Source of the DNA: Acidobacteriota bacterium
Lineage (GTDB): Bacteria > Acidobacteriota > Blastocatellia > Pyrinomonadales > Pyrinomonadaceae
Reading direction: 5' to 3'
Length of the DNA: 64,000 nt
Assembly (NCBI GenBank): GCA_019639235.1
Contig: JAHBSG010000004.1
Location: forward strand, 1-64,000
The number at the start of each line of letters is the position of its first letter. Position 1 is the stretch's first letter. The position numbers were made by a program, and so were the translations under genes. The notes under the pieces were generated by a model, which saw only the letters and a program-made list of their open reading frames with translations, was not told the DNA's origin and made no database searches. Of this stretch, positions 34,823 through 43,384 are shown one piece after another.

Positions 34823-34851
34823 TTGTGCTAACTTTTTGTTTTTGTTATACT
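34823..34851 (+). promoter_or_regulatory. Promoter of the YtxH-like gene
   Basis: TTGTGC (34823-34828) and TATACT (34846-34851) with a 17-bp spacer, in an AT-rich gap diverging from lepA. AAGGAG ribosome-binding sequence is a few bases before the ATG at 34913. Confidence 0.7.
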
Positions 34852-34912
34852 TAAAAGTCCCTGATATCAGACGGTTTTTATTGATCGCAGTCATTGCGAT
34901 AAGGAGATACAT

Positions 34913-35350
34913 ATGAGAAACGAATACGATAGGGAAGACGCAAACGTAAGCACGAAATTGACCTATTTGCTTATCGGCGGCGGGATCGGGGCGATCATTG
35001 CTCTGCTTTTTGCGCCGAAGTCGGGAGTCGAGCTTCGCGGCGATATCGCGGATGCGACCCGCAAGGGAATTGAAAAGGGCCGCGAGGCCGCACATCATCT
35101 CCAGGAAACGGCCGAGGAATATTACGAGGTTTCGCGCGAAAAAGCGGGCGAATTTCTTCACACCGCACAGGAGAAGGCCGAAGAGGTAGCTGAGAAGGCT
35201 CGTTCGGCAGCGGCACGCACGGCAAATCCATTTTCCGCTGCGGTCGAGGCCGGCAAAGAGGCCTACATCGCCGAAAAGCGGAAGACCGAAGCCAAGGCGA
35301 TCACAGAAGGCCGCCCGAGCTATCCGGTAAAGGACGGAGACAACAGCTAA
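34913..35350 (+). CDS. YtxH-domain protein
   Basis: 145 residues. A membrane segment with Gly-rich motif (LTYLLIGGGIGAIIALLFAP) followed by KSGVELRGDIADATRKG, the YtxH signature. The remaining 100 residues are charged, coiled and Ala/Glu/Lys-rich. YtxH proteins are stress-linked, with unclear function. It is the first gene of a pair, next to the DUF948-like protein, with a promoter at 34823-34851. Confidence 0.88.
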   Translation: MRNEYDREDANVSTKLTYLLIGGGIGAIIALLFAPKSGVELRGDIADATRKGIEKGREAAHHLQETAEEYYEVSREKAGEFLHTAQEKAEEVAEKARSAAARTANPFSAAVEAGKEAYIAEKRKTEAKAITEGRPSYPVKDGDNS

Positions 35351-35359
35351 GCATCGTCT

Positions 35360-35899
35360 ATGAATGTAAATGAGCCGCAATTTTGGATGATGGTCGCTTC
35401 GATCATCATCGCGGTCTGTTTTGTGGTGATGGCGTTCTCAATGATCGCCATTGCCTTGATCGTTCGTAAGGTGATCGGTACCGTGAACAGGATCGAGGAA
35501 CGGGTCGAACCGCTGATCGCAAAGGTCAACGCAATGAGCGATCAGGGCAAGGTTATGTCCGTTCACTTGACCGAGGTTTCGGAAAACCTTTCGACGGCCA
35601 CAAAATATCTGGCCGAATCGACCGAACTGATCAAGGACGAGGTCGCTGAGCTCAAGCAGCTCGTCGGCTCAACGGCGATCGTCGCCCGCGACAAGGTCGA
35701 ACTCGTCAGCCAGACGATCGATCGGACGCAGCGGCAGGTGACGACGACGACCGATTTCGTTCAGGAAAAGATCGTAGAGCCGGCACGTGAGATCGCGGCG
35801 GTCATGGCCGGTGTGCGAAAAGCGCTTGAGGTGCTTTTTGCTCCGGCCCCGAAACGCATCGATCGGGTTTACCTCGAGGACGAAATGTTCATCGGCTAA
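35360..35899 (+). CDS. DUF948-like membrane protein
   Basis: 179 residues. An N-terminal membrane helix (about residues 10-33) is followed by long amphipathic helices (NRIEERVEPLIAKVNAMSDQ and VHLTEVSENLSTATKYLAES), a coiled-coil type layout like DUF948 proteins. The gene follows the YtxH-like gene after 9 bp, and these two families are often neighbours. No catalytic motif. Role unknown but probably membrane-linked and stress-linked by context. Confidence 0.75.
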   Translation: MNVNEPQFWMMVASIIIAVCFVVMAFSMIAIALIVRKVIGTVNRIEERVEPLIAKVNAMSDQGKVMSVHLTEVSENLSTATKYLAESTELIKDEVAELKQLVGSTAIVARDKVELVSQTIDRTQRQVTTTTDFVQEKIVEPAREIAAVMAGVRKALEVLFAPAPKRIDRVYLEDEMFIG

Positions 35900-35920
35900 G
35901 CCGGATCGTAGCCAAAAAAC

Positions 35921-35960
35921 GGCACGGGGATGCGTTCGGGCTCTCCGTGCCTTTTGATTT
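35921..35960 (+). terminator. Terminator of the YtxH/DUF948-like operon
   Basis: GGCACGGGGA (35921-35930) pairs with TCTCCGTGCC (35942-35951), ten pairs with one G-T, then a T-rich stretch (TTTTGATTT, 35952-35960). It begins 21 bp after the DUF948-like stop. Confidence 0.85.
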
Positions 35961-36017
35961 GGCCGCCTGAGAAAGATTGAACAAGCGCGTTATTAATTTC
36001 GTAATACAGGGGCGAAG

Positions 36018-36650
36018 ATGCCGAAAAAATTCGACACAAATCCGCTCGATCCGGACTTTCCGGAGAAAGCAAAGGCGGCCGCGACCGCCGACGTCGGCGG
36101 TTACACGTCGCCGCAAAGTCCGTACAAGACCGCGGAGTTCCCAACCGCACCGCCGAGCGTGACCGAGGATGAGACGCGCCGTTTCGACGAAGCCGAGTTC
36201 AACGCCTATTCGTTTCACGGCGGGCCGGCCCCGGTAGCCGCCTACGCGGCCCCGGCCGCTGAGATGAACCGCGCTTCAAGCCGAAAGGAGGAGCGGACCG
36301 GACTGCCCGAAAAATGGCTTATCGGCCTGCCGTATTTGCCTTTCAAGATAGGCCTGATCGCCGGGTTGATACTGCTCTTGATCATTCCCAAGGAAGAGAG
36401 CAAAGTTCGGTTCCATGCCGCTCAGGGTTTGGCCGCACATGTAGGAATTCTGATCGTCATTACGATACTCGGGATCGTTGGCAACGCTACAGATCTCGCC
36501 GATCTCGGCAGCATCATCTTTACCATCGTCACTACGATAATGCTTATCATTTTTGCGATCAGGGCATGGACGGGGAAACCGGTGCATATCGAATCGGTTG
36601 ACGACCTGACCAATTGGCTCGAAGAAAAGATCGGTCCCCTCAAGACTTAA
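36018..36650 (+). CDS. DUF4870/Tic20-like membrane protein with disordered N-terminus
   Basis: 210 residues. Residues 1-95 are Pro/Ala-rich, low complexity, and include FPTAPPSVTEDETRRFDEAE. The rest has three to four membrane segments, with the Tic20/DUF4870 signature SKVRFHAAQGLAAHVGILIV. The function of DUF4870 is unknown. The SVTE motif (Ser47-Val-Thr-Glu50) recurs at the C-terminus of the next gene, which begins 4 bp after this stop, so the two form an operon. Confidence 0.82.
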   Translation: MPKKFDTNPLDPDFPEKAKAAATADVGGYTSPQSPYKTAEFPTAPPSVTEDETRRFDEAEFNAYSFHGGPAPVAAYAAPAAEMNRASSRKEERTGLPEKWLIGLPYLPFKIGLIAGLILLLIIPKEESKVRFHAAQGLAAHVGILIVITILGIVGNATDLADLGSIIFTIVTTIMLIIFAIRAWTGKPVHIESVDDLTNWLEEKIGPLKT

Positions 36651-36654
36651 TCCT

Positions 36655-37122
36655 ATGTATTGTGAACGGTGCGGGAAGCAAGTAAATGACGGCCTTAATT
36701 TCTGTAACGGCTGCGGAGCTCAACTCCGCAGAGAGAAAGAGAAGGACGAGGAGAGATCGGTCTTCAGCGGGCTTTTGTCGGCCTTGATCGCGGTAACAGT
36801 GGTCGGGCTGGGAGTGCTCGTCGGCTTTGTTGCCGTCCTTTCGGACAAGGTTCGCGATACCGGCGCACTTTTCGCTTTCGTCATCGTCTATCTTGCTACC
36901 CTTTTCGGCATTTGTTTTCTGATCGCCCGGCAGCTTGCGAAAGTCATCGATCGTGACCACACCGACCGGGGGCGCGTTGGGTCAGGAACGATCAGTGAGC
37001 CGGAGCGGCTGGTTCAGCTTCCGCCCAAATCTACCAACCCGCTCGAGGACTTCAACGGCCCGGCGAGCGTCACCGAGCACACAACCCGAACGCTCGACGA
37101 GGTCCCGGTCGAGCGCCGCTAA
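36655..37122 (+). CDS. Zinc-ribbon membrane protein
   Basis: 155 residues. N-terminal zinc ribbon ([20 protein letters not shown], two CxxC pairs) then a charged segment, two membrane helices (about 38-65 and 70-95) and a cytoplasmic tail ending [20 protein letters not shown]. The last 17 residues contain the SVTExxTRxxDE pattern also found in the preceding gene. The ribbon type is common in acidobacterial membrane proteins of unknown function. The stop region overlaps the stop of the convergent MBL gene by 4 bp. Confidence 0.82.
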   Translation: MYCERCGKQVNDGLNFCNGCGAQLRREKEKDEERSVFSGLLSALIAVTVVGLGVLVGFVAVLSDKVRDTGALFAFVIVYLATLFGICFLIARQLAKVIDRDHTDRGRVGSGTISEPERLVQLPPKSTNPLEDFNGPASVTEHTTRTLDEVPVERR

Positions 37123-37850
37123 TCCTGCGGACCAAAGACCTCTTTCAGGACCTCCGCATATTCAAGTATCGCCCGCTCGCCGTCGCCCGAGTAAATTGAA
37201 CCATGCATCGAGGCGATCGTCCGCGGCTTTAGGCCCGCGACCCGTTTAAGTGTGGCTTCGGTCTTGGGCGTGTAGGGCAGGTAGTCGGCAAGCGGGCTAG
37301 CCTGCATCTCGAGCATCGACTGCCGGACGCGGTCGATAACGCTGTCCGAGGTGAGCGCCGGAACGTCGCCGTTCTGGTGCAGAACATCAGAAGCGAAGAG
37401 TACGCCGGACGTCGTCTCGAAAAGTAACCCCGCCTCCCAGTTGTGAGGTACGTGCGGCGTCGAAATGAACCTGAACGTATGCGAGCCGGTAGAGAATTCC
37501 TCGCCGTCGATCATCCCCTTCGCCGGGTTCACATGCGAGAAATCATCCACGCTGACCATCTTCCCGACCATGCTGCAGACGGCTGTCGCCTGCGGGGCGA
37601 TCGCCTGCCATTCGTTGAGAGACCCGCATTCATCGGCTTCGAAATGGCTGAACCCGATCCAGCGAAGCTTTGCCGGATCGATCAGCGAAGCTACGGCTTC
37701 GCGAACCAACGGGAACAAGGCCCGCATTCCTGTGTGAAAGAGAAGCGGTTCCTCATCGCGGACAAGAAACTGGCTAAAGCCGAGGTTTCCCTCCGGGATG
37801 AACGTGTTGATGCGAAAAATGTCGGGTGCGATCTCGGTGATAGTTGTCAT
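37119..37850 (-). CDS. MBL-fold diiron oxygen-binding (flavodiiron-like) protein
   Basis: 243 residues. Metallo-beta-lactamase fold of the ODP branch. Iron-binding motif HFEADECGS (HxExD), then [20 protein letters not shown] with the second His group and [12 protein letters not shown]. Later Gly-rich [10 protein letters not shown] closes the site. Such stand-alone domains sense or reduce O2 or NO; no flavodoxin domain is attached here. No regulator neighbour is visible. Convergent with the zinc-ribbon gene. Role in oxygen sensing is inferred. Confidence 0.82.
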   Translation of the reverse strand: MTTITEIAPDIFRINTFIPEGNLGFSQFLVRDEEPLLFHTGMRALFPLVREAVASLIDPAKLRWIGFSHFEADECGSLNEWQAIAPQATAVCSMVGKMVSVDDFSHVNPAKGMIDGEEFSTGSHTFRFISTPHVPHNWEAGLLFETTSGVLFASDVLHQNGDVPALTSDSVIDRVRQSMLEMQASPLADYLPYTPKTEATLKRVAGLKPRTIASMHGSIYSGDGERAILEYAEVLKEVFGPQD

Positions 37851-37912
37851 ACGTCCTCCAAAACGCGCGGGAGCAAATCACCTTATAACGCGAAATCGCA
37901 GCCGGCGAAATA

Positions 37913-39613
37913 TCAGAATGCGGCCTCGGGCTCGAGGTCGGGCGGCGTACGGCCCTCGCTTCGGAGTTTTACGAACGCGGTTATCACAAGAAAGATCGCG
38001 AGCCCGATGAGGACGAGCGACGCAACGCCGTTGACCATCTTGATGTCGAAACCACTGGAGGCCTGAAAGTTCCCGATCACAAGCGACGCGAGTGCCCACA
38101 GCGTTATCGAAAGCACGAACAGCATCGGCAGCAGCGTGAACGCGATCCGCTTGCGGGCCTTGTAAAGCCAGGCGGTGATCGAAAGCAAGGTCAATGCCGC
38201 AAGCAGCTGATTGGAGGCCCCGAAAAGCGTCCAAAACTCGACCCACGAACCCGGCTTTGCATAGAAGATCAAAAAGAACGGAAGCGCGACCGTTGCAAGT
38301 GTACCAATGAGTGCGCCAAGCCGGCCCGGCACTCCGATCAATTCCTGCACCAGATATCTCCCGAGCCGCATGCCCACATCGAGCGTATCGAAAACGAAGG
38401 TCGAAAACGCCATCGCCCCGAACGTGATCGCGAAAGGCAGATTCTCTTTTCCGATCAAAAGGGTTAGGAATTCGCCGATGCCGTTGCCGTAGATCTTCCC
38501 TGCGGCAAATGCCTTGCCGTCCGGCCCGTAGAGCAATTCGTTGCTGGCGATCATCACGATGACAAGAGCCATAAAGGCCACGAAGCCTTCGGCAAGCATC
38601 GCACCGTAGCCGATCGGCCGGGCGTGCGATTCCTTATCGAGCTGCTTCGAAGTTGTTCCCGAACATACAAGTCCATGGAAACCCGAGCAGGCTCCGCAGG
38701 CGATGGTGACGAAGAGGAACGGGAAAAGCAGGCCGGTCATTCCGCCGACGTCGAAAGATTTGAACGCGGGCTGCTGAATCGTGTAACCGCCGAAAAAGAT
38801 GCCAATGATGCCGAGTGCGATCGCCGAATAAAGCACGAAGCCGCCGAGATATCCTCGCGGCTGGAGCAGAGCCCAGACCGGAACGAGCGACGCGGCGATG
38901 CAATAGAGGAGGATGATCATTCCCCACGTCTGATGGCCGAACGCGAAGACGTTAGAGAACATTGTCCCGAGATAAGCGACGCCAAAGGTCGCCGGAACAA
39001 AGACGACGGTCGCGAGCCAGAGCGGCGGCTTTAGGAAGCGCTCAACGAGCCCGAGCAAGATCGATAAGCAAAGATAAGCGAGCGAGGCGAAGGCGACCGC
39101 TCCGCCGGGATTGAACGCAGTCGAACCGGCAAGTGCCTCATCGCCGGAGACGAACGTCCCGGCGGTGATGTCCGTAAAGGCGACGATAACGTAAACAAGG
39201 GCAAGCCAAATGAATGCCATCATCGCCCGGCCCGCCGCTCCGCCAAGCTTGTCGCGGGTGATCTCCGCGATGCTTCCCGCACCGTGGCGAACCGAGGAAG
39301 TAAGAGCCGAAAAATCGTGCACGGCACCGATCAGCACAACGCCGAACGCGATCCAAATGAGACACGGCAGCCAGCCGAAGGCCATTCCGGCGATGATCGG
39401 CCCGGCGATCGGTCCGGCGGCGGCGATCGCCGAAAAGTGCTGGCCGAAAAGATAGAAAGGGGCCGCCGGAACGAAATCCTGCCCATCCTCGAGCCGGTTT
39501 GCCGGCGTTACGCGGGTATCATCGAGCCGGAATTGGTTCGCGATCCAGCGGCCGTAGCCGAAATAACCGAAGACGAGCCAGGCGATGAAAACGACGGCAA
39601 GAAGTGTAAGCAT
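37913..39613 (-). CDS. cstA: Carbon starvation protein CstA (pyruvate/peptide transporter)
   Basis: 566 residues with about 16 membrane segments. The family block begins NRLEDGQDFVPAAPFYLFGQ, HFSAIAAAGPIAGPIIAGMA and later SVRHGAGSIAEITRD. CstA imports peptides or pyruvate; the E. coli pair is induced in carbon starvation. The gene is monocistronic on its strand, with MBL-fold downstream. Ends before the riboswitch-controlled terC region on the opposite strand. Substrate (peptide or pyruvate) cannot be fixed by eye. Confidence 0.95.
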   Translation of the reverse strand: MLTLLAVVFIAWLVFGYFGYGRWIANQFRLDDTRVTPANRLEDGQDFVPAAPFYLFGQHFSAIAAAGPIAGPIIAGMAFGWLPCLIWIAFGVVLIGAVHDFSALTSSVRHGAGSIAEITRDKLGGAAGRAMMAFIWLALVYVIVAFTDITAGTFVSGDEALAGSTAFNPGGAVAFASLAYLCLSILLGLVERFLKPPLWLATVVFVPATFGVAYLGTMFSNVFAFGHQTWGMIILLYCIAASLVPVWALLQPRGYLGGFVLYSAIALGIIGIFFGGYTIQQPAFKSFDVGGMTGLLFPFLFVTIACGACSGFHGLVCSGTTSKQLDKESHARPIGYGAMLAEGFVAFMALVIVMIASNELLYGPDGKAFAAGKIYGNGIGEFLTLLIGKENLPFAITFGAMAFSTFVFDTLDVGMRLGRYLVQELIGVPGRLGALIGTLATVALPFFLIFYAKPGSWVEFWTLFGASNQLLAALTLLSITAWLYKARKRIAFTLLPMLFVLSITLWALASLVIGNFQASSGFDIKMVNGVASLVLIGLAIFLVITAFVKLRSEGRTPPDLEPEAAF

Positions 39614-39742
39614 AGGCTTTCGCGGGCCGCCCGTAGGCGAGTGAGGCGTCGATTGAATCTACACGAGGCGGCGGCGTTAATTCAAGCCACGCGAATCTTG
39701 ACAAATATTTCTTGATTCGTTATCTTTCTAGCTGACAATTAG

Positions 39743-39833
39743 GCAAGGGGAGTAGATAGCCCTCCAGCGGTCCTTCAGGTCGTCAATACGAGCAGCGATG
39801 CTCCGGCCCGAAGGCAAAGTATCAAGACCTTGC
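39743..39833 (+). promoter_or_regulatory. yybP-ykoY manganese riboswitch upstream of terC
   Basis: The aptamer core shows GCAAGGGGAGTAG at 39743-39755, CGTCAATACGAG at 39781-39792 and AAGACCTTGC at 39824-39833. The P1 stem GCAAGG (39743-39748) pairs with CCTTGC (39828-39833). The yybP-ykoY class binds Mn2+ and is a known leader of TerC/Alx-family genes. A weak hairpin (about 39847-39870) and T-rich run (about 39873-39884) follow, compatible with transcription termination as the off state. The downstream gene is terC at 39910. Confidence 0.88.
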
Positions 39834-39909
39834 ACGACGTCACGTTTGATGTCCGTGTGAGGTTTTTTCTTTTGCGGACGTGAATTCGCTCGTTTAATGA
39901 GGATCACGT

Positions 39910-40938
39910 ATGAGTCTATTTCCGTTTGCTGAGTACTGGTGGTTCTATCTTGCATTCACCGGTTTCGTCCTTTTGATGCTAGCACTTGACCTCGGTGTTT
40001 TTCACCGAAAGGCACACGAGGTCTCGTTCAAGGAAGCGACGACCTGGAGCGTTGTCTGGGTCACGCTTGCTCTTGTCTTTAACTATCTTCTTTACCGCTA
40101 CACGCTCTGGAAGTTTCCGCAGGACGAACGGTTGATGGCGATACCGGGCTTCGTCCCGGACGCCGCGGCCTGGACCGTCTCGCTGGAGTTTCTGACGGGT
40201 TACATCGTCGAGAAATCGCTCTCGGTCGATAACATCTTCGTCTTCGTGGTGGTTTTTGCATACTTTGCGATCCCGCCAAAGTATCAGCACCGAGTGCTTT
40301 TCTACGGTATTCTCGGGGCTTTGGTCTTCCGAGCGATCTTTATCGGAATGGGATCGTGGCTGATGCAGTTCCACTGGGTCATTTACCTCTTCGGAGCGTT
40401 CCTGATCCTGACGGGGCTCAAGATGATGTTCGGCCCGGAGAAGCCGATCGATCCGGAAAAGAACCCGGTCATCAAGCTCTTCAAGAGGATAATGCCGGTT
40501 ACGCCAAAGATCCACGGCAAGAACTTCTTTGTTAAGGAGCACGGCCGATGGGCGGCGACCCCGCTATTCATCGCTCTGCTCTTCCTTGAGATGACGGACA
40601 TCATCTTCGCGGTCGATTCCGTGCCGGCGATCTTTGCGATCACGGCCGAGCCGATGATCGTCTTTACCTCGAACATCTTTGCGATCCTCGGCCTGCGGGC
40701 AATGTATTTCATGCTCGCTGGCGCGGTCGGAAAGTTCTATTTGCTTAAATATGGGCTTTCGATCGTGCTGGTCTTCGTTGGGCTCAAGATGGTCTGGCTC
40801 AATGACCTCTACGGCGGCAAGTTCCCGATCACGTGGTCGCTCGGTTTCATCCTTACGACCATCGCGATCTCGGTCGTCGCTTCGCTGATGTTTCCTCGCA
40901 AGTACGAAGAAACATTGGGCGGCGATCCGCTTCCGTAA
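39910..40938 (+). CDS. TerC-family membrane protein (Alx type)
   Basis: 342 residues with nine or so membrane helices. TerC signature blocks: SLEFLTGYIVEKSLSVDNIF, VFVVVFAYFAIPPKYQHRVL, and FLEMTDIIFAVDSVPAIFAI with conserved acidic residues inside the membrane. Alx/TerC proteins act in manganese homeostasis and metal export. That agrees with the yybP-ykoY riboswitch immediately upstream. Shine-Dalgarno GAGG about 9 bases before the ATG. The next gene, a thioesterase, starts 51 bp after its stop. Confidence 0.93.
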   Translation: MSLFPFAEYWWFYLAFTGFVLLMLALDLGVFHRKAHEVSFKEATTWSVVWVTLALVFNYLLYRYTLWKFPQDERLMAIPGFVPDAAAWTVSLEFLTGYIVEKSLSVDNIFVFVVVFAYFAIPPKYQHRVLFYGILGALVFRAIFIGMGSWLMQFHWVIYLFGAFLILTGLKMMFGPEKPIDPEKNPVIKLFKRIMPVTPKIHGKNFFVKEHGRWAATPLFIALLFLEMTDIIFAVDSVPAIFAITAEPMIVFTSNIFAILGLRAMYFMLAGAVGKFYLLKYGLSIVLVFVGLKMVWLNDLYGGKFPITWSLGFILTTIAISVVASLMFPRKYEETLGGDPLP

Positions 40939-40989
40939 CGATGCGTTCCTTAGGCCGCGGCCAACGCTGTGCTAAAATTCCGCCGAGCT

Positions 40990-41457
40990 ATGCACAGCGA
41001 AAGATCGGTACAGGAAATATATTCGCCGGGCGGGATCTGTTTTGGCTGCGGCCCGGCGAATGAGAAAGGGCTTCATATCAGGAGTTTTGAAGAGGGCGAC
41101 GAGATTGTCGCCGAGTGGCACGCCGAGCCGCACCATCAGGCATTTCCGGGCGTGCTGAACGGCGGCATCATCGGCGCCCTTCTTGACTGCCATTCCAACT
41201 GGGCAGCGGCCGTTCACCTTATGAAAAAGCGTGGCGAGGACGCGGCTCCGTGTACCGTAACGGCCGAGTTCCACGTCAAGCTGCTCCGGCCGACACCGGT
41301 CGATGGGCCGATCTCGCTTCGAGCCCGCGTGGTTGACTCGACCAATGATCGAGCGAGGGTCGAGGCCGAACTGATCGCCGGCGGCAAGGTCTGCGACACC
41401 TGCCGCGGCGTCTTCGTCGCCGTCAACGAAGGCCACCCGGCATATCATCGTTGGTAG
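40990..41457 (+). CDS. PaaI-type hotdog thioesterase
   Basis: 155 residues from the ATG at 40990 (MHSERSVQEI). The hotdog helix and catalytic region are FPGVLNGGIIGALLDCHSNW (family form HGGxxxxLxD; here NGGIIGALLD) with later strands AEFHVKLLRPTPVDGPISLR and CRGVFVAV. The segment CFGCGPANEKGLHIRSF precedes it, a common Cys pair in this subfamily. It likely hydrolyses an acyl-CoA. Partner genes are not obvious; it overlaps the region before the following DinB-like gene. Confidence 0.85.
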   Translation: MHSERSVQEIYSPGGICFGCGPANEKGLHIRSFEEGDEIVAEWHAEPHHQAFPGVLNGGIIGALLDCHSNWAAAVHLMKKRGEDAAPCTVTAEFHVKLLRPTPVDGPISLRARVVDSTNDRARVEAELIAGGKVCDTCRGVFVAVNEGHPAYHRW

Positions 41458-41474
41458 AGCCCCGCGAGACCGAA

Positions 41475-42008
41475 ATGGATAAAGCAAAGATCATCGAAGA
41501 ACTGAAGAGAACATATTTCGGATTCATTGCGTTCGTCGAACCGATGTCCGAAGCCGACTTTGAATACTCGCCCGACGGTGTAAAGTGGACGGCCGGCCAG
41601 CAGGCAGATCATCTTTGCCGTTCTCTAGCACCGCTCAACAAAGGAGCCGGAGCTCCCGAGTTTGTCCTGAAATCGATGTTCGGAAAGGCGGATCATCCAT
41701 CCGTCAGCTTTGACGAACTGGTCGCTCGATATCAGGCGGCGATCCCGGGGGTTGTTGCTCCCGACGCGTACAGACCGGAAGCGGTCCCATTCGAGAAAAA
41801 GGAAAAGCTTGTAAATGATCTTCGCGGGCAGGTAGAAGCTCTTTGCAAGAACGTCGAAAAATTTGACGAGAAAAAGCTCGACATTCTTGTACTTCCACAT
41901 CCGCTCCTTGGCAAGCTTACGATCCGCGAGATGCTCTATTTCACGATATATCACGCCGAACATCATCACCGGCATGTTGAACAGGGGCTCGCTGAGAGGC
42001 CATTGTAA
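41475..42008 (+). CDS. DinB-family four-helix protein
   Basis: 177 residues from ATG 41475 (MDKAKIIEELKR). DinB/YfiT fold: three His ligands are expected, visible as GQQADHLCRS and YHAEHHHRHVEQG at the C-terminus. Members bind metal and act as thiol-dependent transferases in detoxification. A second DinB-like gene is at 61697. The gene is tightly packed after the thioesterase, 17 bp away. Substrate unknown. Confidence 0.8.
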   Translation: MDKAKIIEELKRTYFGFIAFVEPMSEADFEYSPDGVKWTAGQQADHLCRSLAPLNKGAGAPEFVLKSMFGKADHPSVSFDELVARYQAAIPGVVAPDAYRPEAVPFEKKEKLVNDLRGQVEALCKNVEKFDEKKLDILVLPHPLLGKLTIREMLYFTIYHAEHHHRHVEQGLAERPL

Positions 42009-42021
42009 GGGTCGCGACGAG

Positions 42022-42573
42022 TTACTCGTATCGCGGCAATAGCCCCAACCGTTCAAGCCACTCATTTTGCTCTGCCATTAATCGCGGGAGATGGACGACG
42101 TCCGAGAGGGCGTAATCGACAAGTTCATCGGTCCAGATGCCGTCCCATTTGCGCGTAAATTTTGCCCGCTGCGTCTTGTCCAGATCGACGGCGAAATAGC
42201 GGTAAAGCGTATCGGCGAGTGAGGCCGATTGGTTCGCACCGCGGGTCAGCACCTTTTCAGCGACCATCGTATCGAAGACGTTGCAAACCCGATGCCCGGC
42301 GGCGGAGAGAAAATCGAGGTCAAAGCGGGCGTTGTGAAAGATCTTGATTATGCCTTCGTCGGCCAGAATATCTGCCAGCGGCCCGAGCCCGACGCCTTCA
42401 CTAAGCGGGACGAGGACATTGAATTCGCCATCAGAGAACTGCACCGAATAGAGCCGGCCCGACGTAGGGCTCAGCCCCGAGGTCTCGGTGTCGCAGCCGA
42501 GCGCCGCGGCCGACCGCAGCCGCTCGAAGGCTTCTGCTAGTTCTGCCTCAGTTCGCGTAATGAAAACGTCCAT
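42022..42573 (-). CDS. RNase D-like 3'-5' exonuclease domain protein
   Basis: 183 residues. DEDD exonuclease fold with Exo I LGCDTETSGLS, Exo II HNARFDLDFL and Exo III YALSDVVHL, which provide the four acidic residues and a Tyr. Only the catalytic domain is present; the HRDC domain of true RNase D is absent, so tRNA-processing identity is unproven. Probably cytoplasmic RNA trimming. Convergent with the DinB gene (stop 42022, 13 bp apart). Confidence 0.88.
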   Translation of the reverse strand: MDVFITRTEAELAEAFERLRSAAALGCDTETSGLSPTSGRLYSVQFSDGEFNVLVPLSEGVGLGPLADILADEGIIKIFHNARFDLDFLSAAGHRVCNVFDTMVAEKVLTRGANQSASLADTLYRYFAVDLDKTQRAKFTRKWDGIWTDELVDYALSDVVHLPRLMAEQNEWLERLGLLPRYE

Positions 42574-42622
42574 CGAGTATGGCTATAGTTTCAGGGAAAG
42601 TGGCGGCGGAAGCAATTGGGAG

Positions 42623-42672
42623 ATGAGGAGAAGAGGAGAAGAAGAGGTGACGCGGAGACGCGGAGACGCGGG
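42623..42672. repeat. Tandem GACGCGGA words (same family as in hemW and purL)
   Basis: 42648-42671 reads GACGCGGAGACGCGGAGACG then CGGG: three near-perfect copies of an 8-base word. Purine-rich copies of GAGGAGAA precede it (42623-42645). No clear opposite arm is nearby, unlike the other repeats. The same word builds the in-frame elements in hemW (54985-55070) and purL (58692-58773). Confidence 0.7.
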
Positions 42673-42738
42673 GATTTGAGGAAACGGTGTATGATTTATA
42701 TAGACTAGAATTGAGATTTAGAGCTTTTGCGGGAACGT

Positions 42739-43383
42739 ATGGCAGTGATAAATGAAATTGAGGCAAGGGTTTTGGGGAGCTTGGTCGAGAAGCAGTTGAC
42801 TACGCCGGAGTATTATCCGCTGACGCTGAATTCGCTGGTCGCGGCCTGTAATCAGAAGTCGAATCGCGACCCGGTGATGGCTCTCAGCGAATCGGAAGTG
42901 CTTGCCGCTGTTGATTCGATGCGGGACAAGAACCTCGTTTATCTTTTTCACGGCAGCACGAGCCGAACGGTGAAGTATAAGCATATGCTGCCCTCGGTGT
43001 TTGAACTCGACGAGGCAGGTGTGGCCGTGATAACGCTTCTGCTTCTCCGCGGGCCGCAGACCGCAGGCGAGATCCGCGGGCGAGCTGACAGGCTCCATGA
43101 ATTCGGTGCGATCAGCGAGGTGCAGGAAACTCTCGATGCCTTGGCACGCCGCGATGAGCCGTTGGTCGTAAAGCTCGAACGCCAGCCCGGCCAAAAAGAA
43201 GCCCGCTATGCTCATTTGCTCAGCGGCCCGGTCGATGCCGCAGCTTTCGTCGGGACCCGCAGTGCATCGCCGTCGCCCGCCGGCGACCGTTTGGCCGAAG
43301 TTGAGGCGCAACTCGCCGAACTCCGACAGGAATTCACGGAATTCAAAGCGATGTTCGAGGAGTTTCGCCGGCAGTTTGATTGA
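42739..43383 (+). CDS. YceH-like (DUF480) protein
   Basis: 214 residues from ATG 42739 (MAVINEIEARVLGSLVEKQL). Two winged-helix repeats characterise the family; the block TPEYYPLTLNSLVAACNQKS and later LLLRGPQTAGEIRGRADRLH match. The last 35 residues (LAEVEAQLAELRQEFTEFKA) form a coiled coil. YceH function is uncertain, perhaps regulatory. The start is taken at 42739 because a TTG 12 bases earlier has poor support. Confidence 0.88.
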   Translation: MAVINEIEARVLGSLVEKQLTTPEYYPLTLNSLVAACNQKSNRDPVMALSESEVLAAVDSMRDKNLVYLFHGSTSRTVKYKHMLPSVFELDEAGVAVITLLLLRGPQTAGEIRGRADRLHEFGAISEVQETLDALARRDEPLVVKLERQPGQKEARYAHLLSGPVDAAAFVGTRSASPSPAGDRLAEVEAQLAELRQEFTEFKAMFEEFRRQFD

Positions 43384-43384
43384 G

